Positions 41,425 to 42,969 of a stretch of 42,969 bases of DNA are shown piece after piece. The DNA comes from Clostridia bacterium (GTDB taxonomy: Bacteria > Bacillota > Clostridia > CAKSNL01 > HGM11501), in the NCBI GenBank assembly GCA_900766735.1, contig CAAFWO010000039.1, forward strand, positions 1 to 42,969, in the 5' to 3' direction. The notes below the pieces were generated by a model. The model was not told the DNA's origin, did not search any database, and worked only from the letters and a program-made list of their open reading frames with translations. The position numbers and the translations under genes are program-made. The first letter of the stretch is position 1. Every line of letters begins with the position of its first letter.

Positions 41425-42804
41425 ATGAAAGGAACAAAACTCTGGAGCTATGCTCCCTATTCTCCGCCGCTTCGCGATACGGGCGGCATATACATCTGCC
41501 GGATAGTTCCCGGCGAAACCTCGATTCATTTTGAGTGGATACCCGGGGCGGAAAACTATGCGGTCTATTATAAAAAAAGAGAGGACGAAAGCTTCACCCT
41601 TGGCGGAATGACGGCGGAAAGCTCTTTCACAATAGAAAACCTTTCGCCGGACACGGACTATGCATTTTATGTCGAATCCGGCGATAAAAAAAGCCTTGTC
41701 CGCCTCGCACGGTGCGGAAAGGCCGTCGGCACTCCCGTTAACTACCTTCATCCGGACGATGAGGCATATTCTTTTTCCGGAAGGTATTTATGCTCTCCTT
41801 CCATCGTGATGCATCCGGACGGGTATATGCTCGCGTCGATGGACGTTTTTGCTCCAAGCGCGCCTCAGAATCTGACTCTCATCTTCCGGTCTGACGATAA
41901 GGGCGAATCCTAGCACTATGTTTCTGAGCTTATGCCCTGCTTCTGGGGCAAGCTTTTCTGCCATAAGGGCGACATCTATATGCTCGGTGTTTCGACTGAG
42001 TACGGCGACCTTCTGATCGGAAGATCGACCGACGGCGGGAAGACCTTTTCCGCGCCCGTCGCCATCTTCCGCGGCGCGAACGGCAAGAGCGGCTCTTCCG
42101 GAATCCACAAAGCTCCGCAGAACGTTCTTTTTCACAACGGCAGAATCTATACCGCCGTCGAGTGGAGTGCCTGGGCGAACAGAGAATTCGGCCACGCGGC
42201 GATGATTTTATCGTGCGGTGAGAGCGACGACCTTTTAGACCCCGAAAGCTGGAGCCTCACATATCCTAAGGCGTTCGACCCGTCGTTTACCAAAGAGACC
42301 GAGCGCTTAGACAAGCTGACTGCGACCATCGAAGGCACAGTCACACTGTCGCCCGAGGGCGAGCTTTTGGATATTTTGCGTTTTCACGATCCCGAAGGGC
42401 GTATCATTGCTTACCGCGCTGATAAATCCGACCCTGAAAAGGAGCTTGAATTTTACCGGCTTATCGATTTTCCGGCGAACTATTCAAAATTCTCGATTCT
42501 TTATGACGACGTCTCAAAGCGCTATTACTCGGTCGCGACCCGAATTTTCGACAAATCGAACCTTTGGGCGAGAAACCTTTTGTCCCTCATGGTGTCGGAC
42601 GATCTTTATAACTGGCGCGTTGCCGAGGATCTTTTGGATTACAGCGCCGAGGACTCAAAAAGGATCGGCTTTCAGTATGTCGACTTTCTTTTTGACGGGG
42701 ACGACCTTGTTTATCTTTGCCGCACGGCAATAAACGGCGCCAATGACTTTCACAATTCAAACTACATAACATTTCACCGAATCAAAAACTTCAGAAAAAA
42801 ATAA
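41425..42804 (+). pseudogene. sialidase-like (BNR/Asp-box) protein with FN3-like N-terminus, interrupted by TAG
   Basis: The full frame spans 459 residues with one TAG at 41,911-41,913. Residues about 15-95 look like a fibronectin type III domain (TSIHFEWIPGAENYAVYYKK, FTIENLSPDTDYAFYVES). A six-bladed-propeller region follows with Asp-boxes: RSDDKGES* (the stop sits at the conserved aromatic position of SxDxGxTW, so TGG to TAG is likely) and RSTDGGKTF. Later segments include PQNVLFHNGRIYTAVEWSA and FQYVDFLFDGDDLVYLCRT. There is no signal peptide. Exo-sialidase or another GH of this fold cannot be decided. An ATG 18 bp after the stop could start a 290-aa fragment, which would lack the first blade. 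Confidence 0.82.
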
Positions 42805-42852
42805 ATCACGGGGCTTAGCCGGTTCGCGATAAGAGAGTATCGGTTTTACGTA

Positions 42853-42887
42853 AAAAGCACTGTAACCTTAAAGGTTACAGTGCTTTT
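42853..42887. terminator. bidirectional terminator at the right edge
   Basis: AAAAGCACTGTAACC and its complement (42,853-42,867 with 42,873-42,887) form a perfect stem. T-runs occur on both strands, between the sialidase-like gene and a converging frame. Confidence 0.85.
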
Positions 42888-42896
42888 ATCTTCGAT

Positions 42897-42969
42897 TTAT
42901 GCAAAGTAATGCGTAAAACTGCCATGGGCATCATAAAAGCAAGATTTTTTGATGAAGTGCAAGGCAAAA
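42897..42969 (-). CDS. 3' end of a possible gene entering from the right
   Basis: An open minus-strand frame crosses the window edge and stops with TAA at 42,897-42,899. The last 23 residues read FALHFIKKSCFYDAHGSFTH followed by YFA. The stop lies 10 bp before the terminator stem, as expected of a real 3' end. The fragment is too short to identify, and it may be chance. Confidence 0.3.
   Translation of the reverse strand, partial: FALHFIKKSCFYDAHGSFTHYFA

Noticed and set aside
37117..42804. Genome-wide reassignment of UAG to one amino acid
   Set aside because: The two interrupted positions expect different residues (Gln and Trp) and thrB appears to use TAG as a genuine stop.

Overview
The window looks like a chromosomal segment of an endospore-forming member of the Clostridia (Bacillota). 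The evidence is SpoVAC and SpoVAD, an FtsK/SpoIIIE translocase, the RNase Y–YmdB pair, a ClpE-type AAA+ unfoldase, a T-box leader, SD-driven TTG/GTG starts, and many A+T-rich sigma-A-like promoters with near-perfect 17-bp spacers in a moderately G+C-rich genome. Genus cannot be read from the sequence. No prophage, insertion sequence, CRISPR array or rRNA is visible.

Layout. 1-1,050: an accessory edge with a promoter firing out of the window, a small zinc-motif gene, a decayed gene and tRNA-Arg(CCU). 1,184-6,690 (+): small Cys protein, FtsK/SpoIIIE, YgiQ radical-SAM protein and FolD, with folD starting inside ygiQ. 6,691-7,063: terminator, DUF4417 remnant and rny promoter. 7,064-9,449 (+): rny-ymdB. 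9,449-9,801: a hairpin-rich repeat-like spacer. 9,800-12,034 (-): ClpE-like ATPase, divergent from spoVAC-spoVAD (12,186-13,639), which lacks an adjacent spoVAE. 13,640-13,937: a second hairpin-rich repeat-like element. 13,938-16,832 (-): pgsA, a DUF4234-like membrane protein and an ADP-ribosylglycohydrolase homologue with two metal-ligand substitutions. 17,130-18,653 (+): putP.

18,698-23,341 (-): a YitT membrane protein, then an aspartate-family amino-acid operon (ThrR/PheB-like ACT protein, hom, thrB, lysC) whose promoter carries a perfect palindrome over the -10. 23,499-23,723: a small Met/Tyr/Cys-rich protein. 23,785-29,869 (-): lon-engB-tadA-metG-tatD, tightly overlapping. 30,051-33,534 (+): a secreted stalk-domain protein with twin direct repeats abutting its promoter, an EEP-family phosphoesterase and a glycosyltransferase/acyltransferase fusion. 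33,566-37,112 (-): a T-box leader with a tyrosine (UAC) specifier, an SSS-family symporter and an AMP-forming acyl-CoA ligase. 37,117-42,804: a sugar-processing cluster (GH38 alpha-mannosidase, divergent AraC regulator, zinc-ribbon membrane protein, sialidase-like protein). Both the mannosidase and the sialidase-like gene are interrupted by one in-frame TAG.

The most interesting unit is the tyrosine T-box with symporter and CoA ligase. It may take up tyrosine, or an aryl acid that is activated to a CoA thioester and used to make tyrosine. The second is the paired TAG interruptions in the carbohydrate cluster, in a window where only one other gene (thrB) ends in TAG. Coordinates of starts were adjusted to fit Shine-Dalgarno sequences where the longest frame was implausible.
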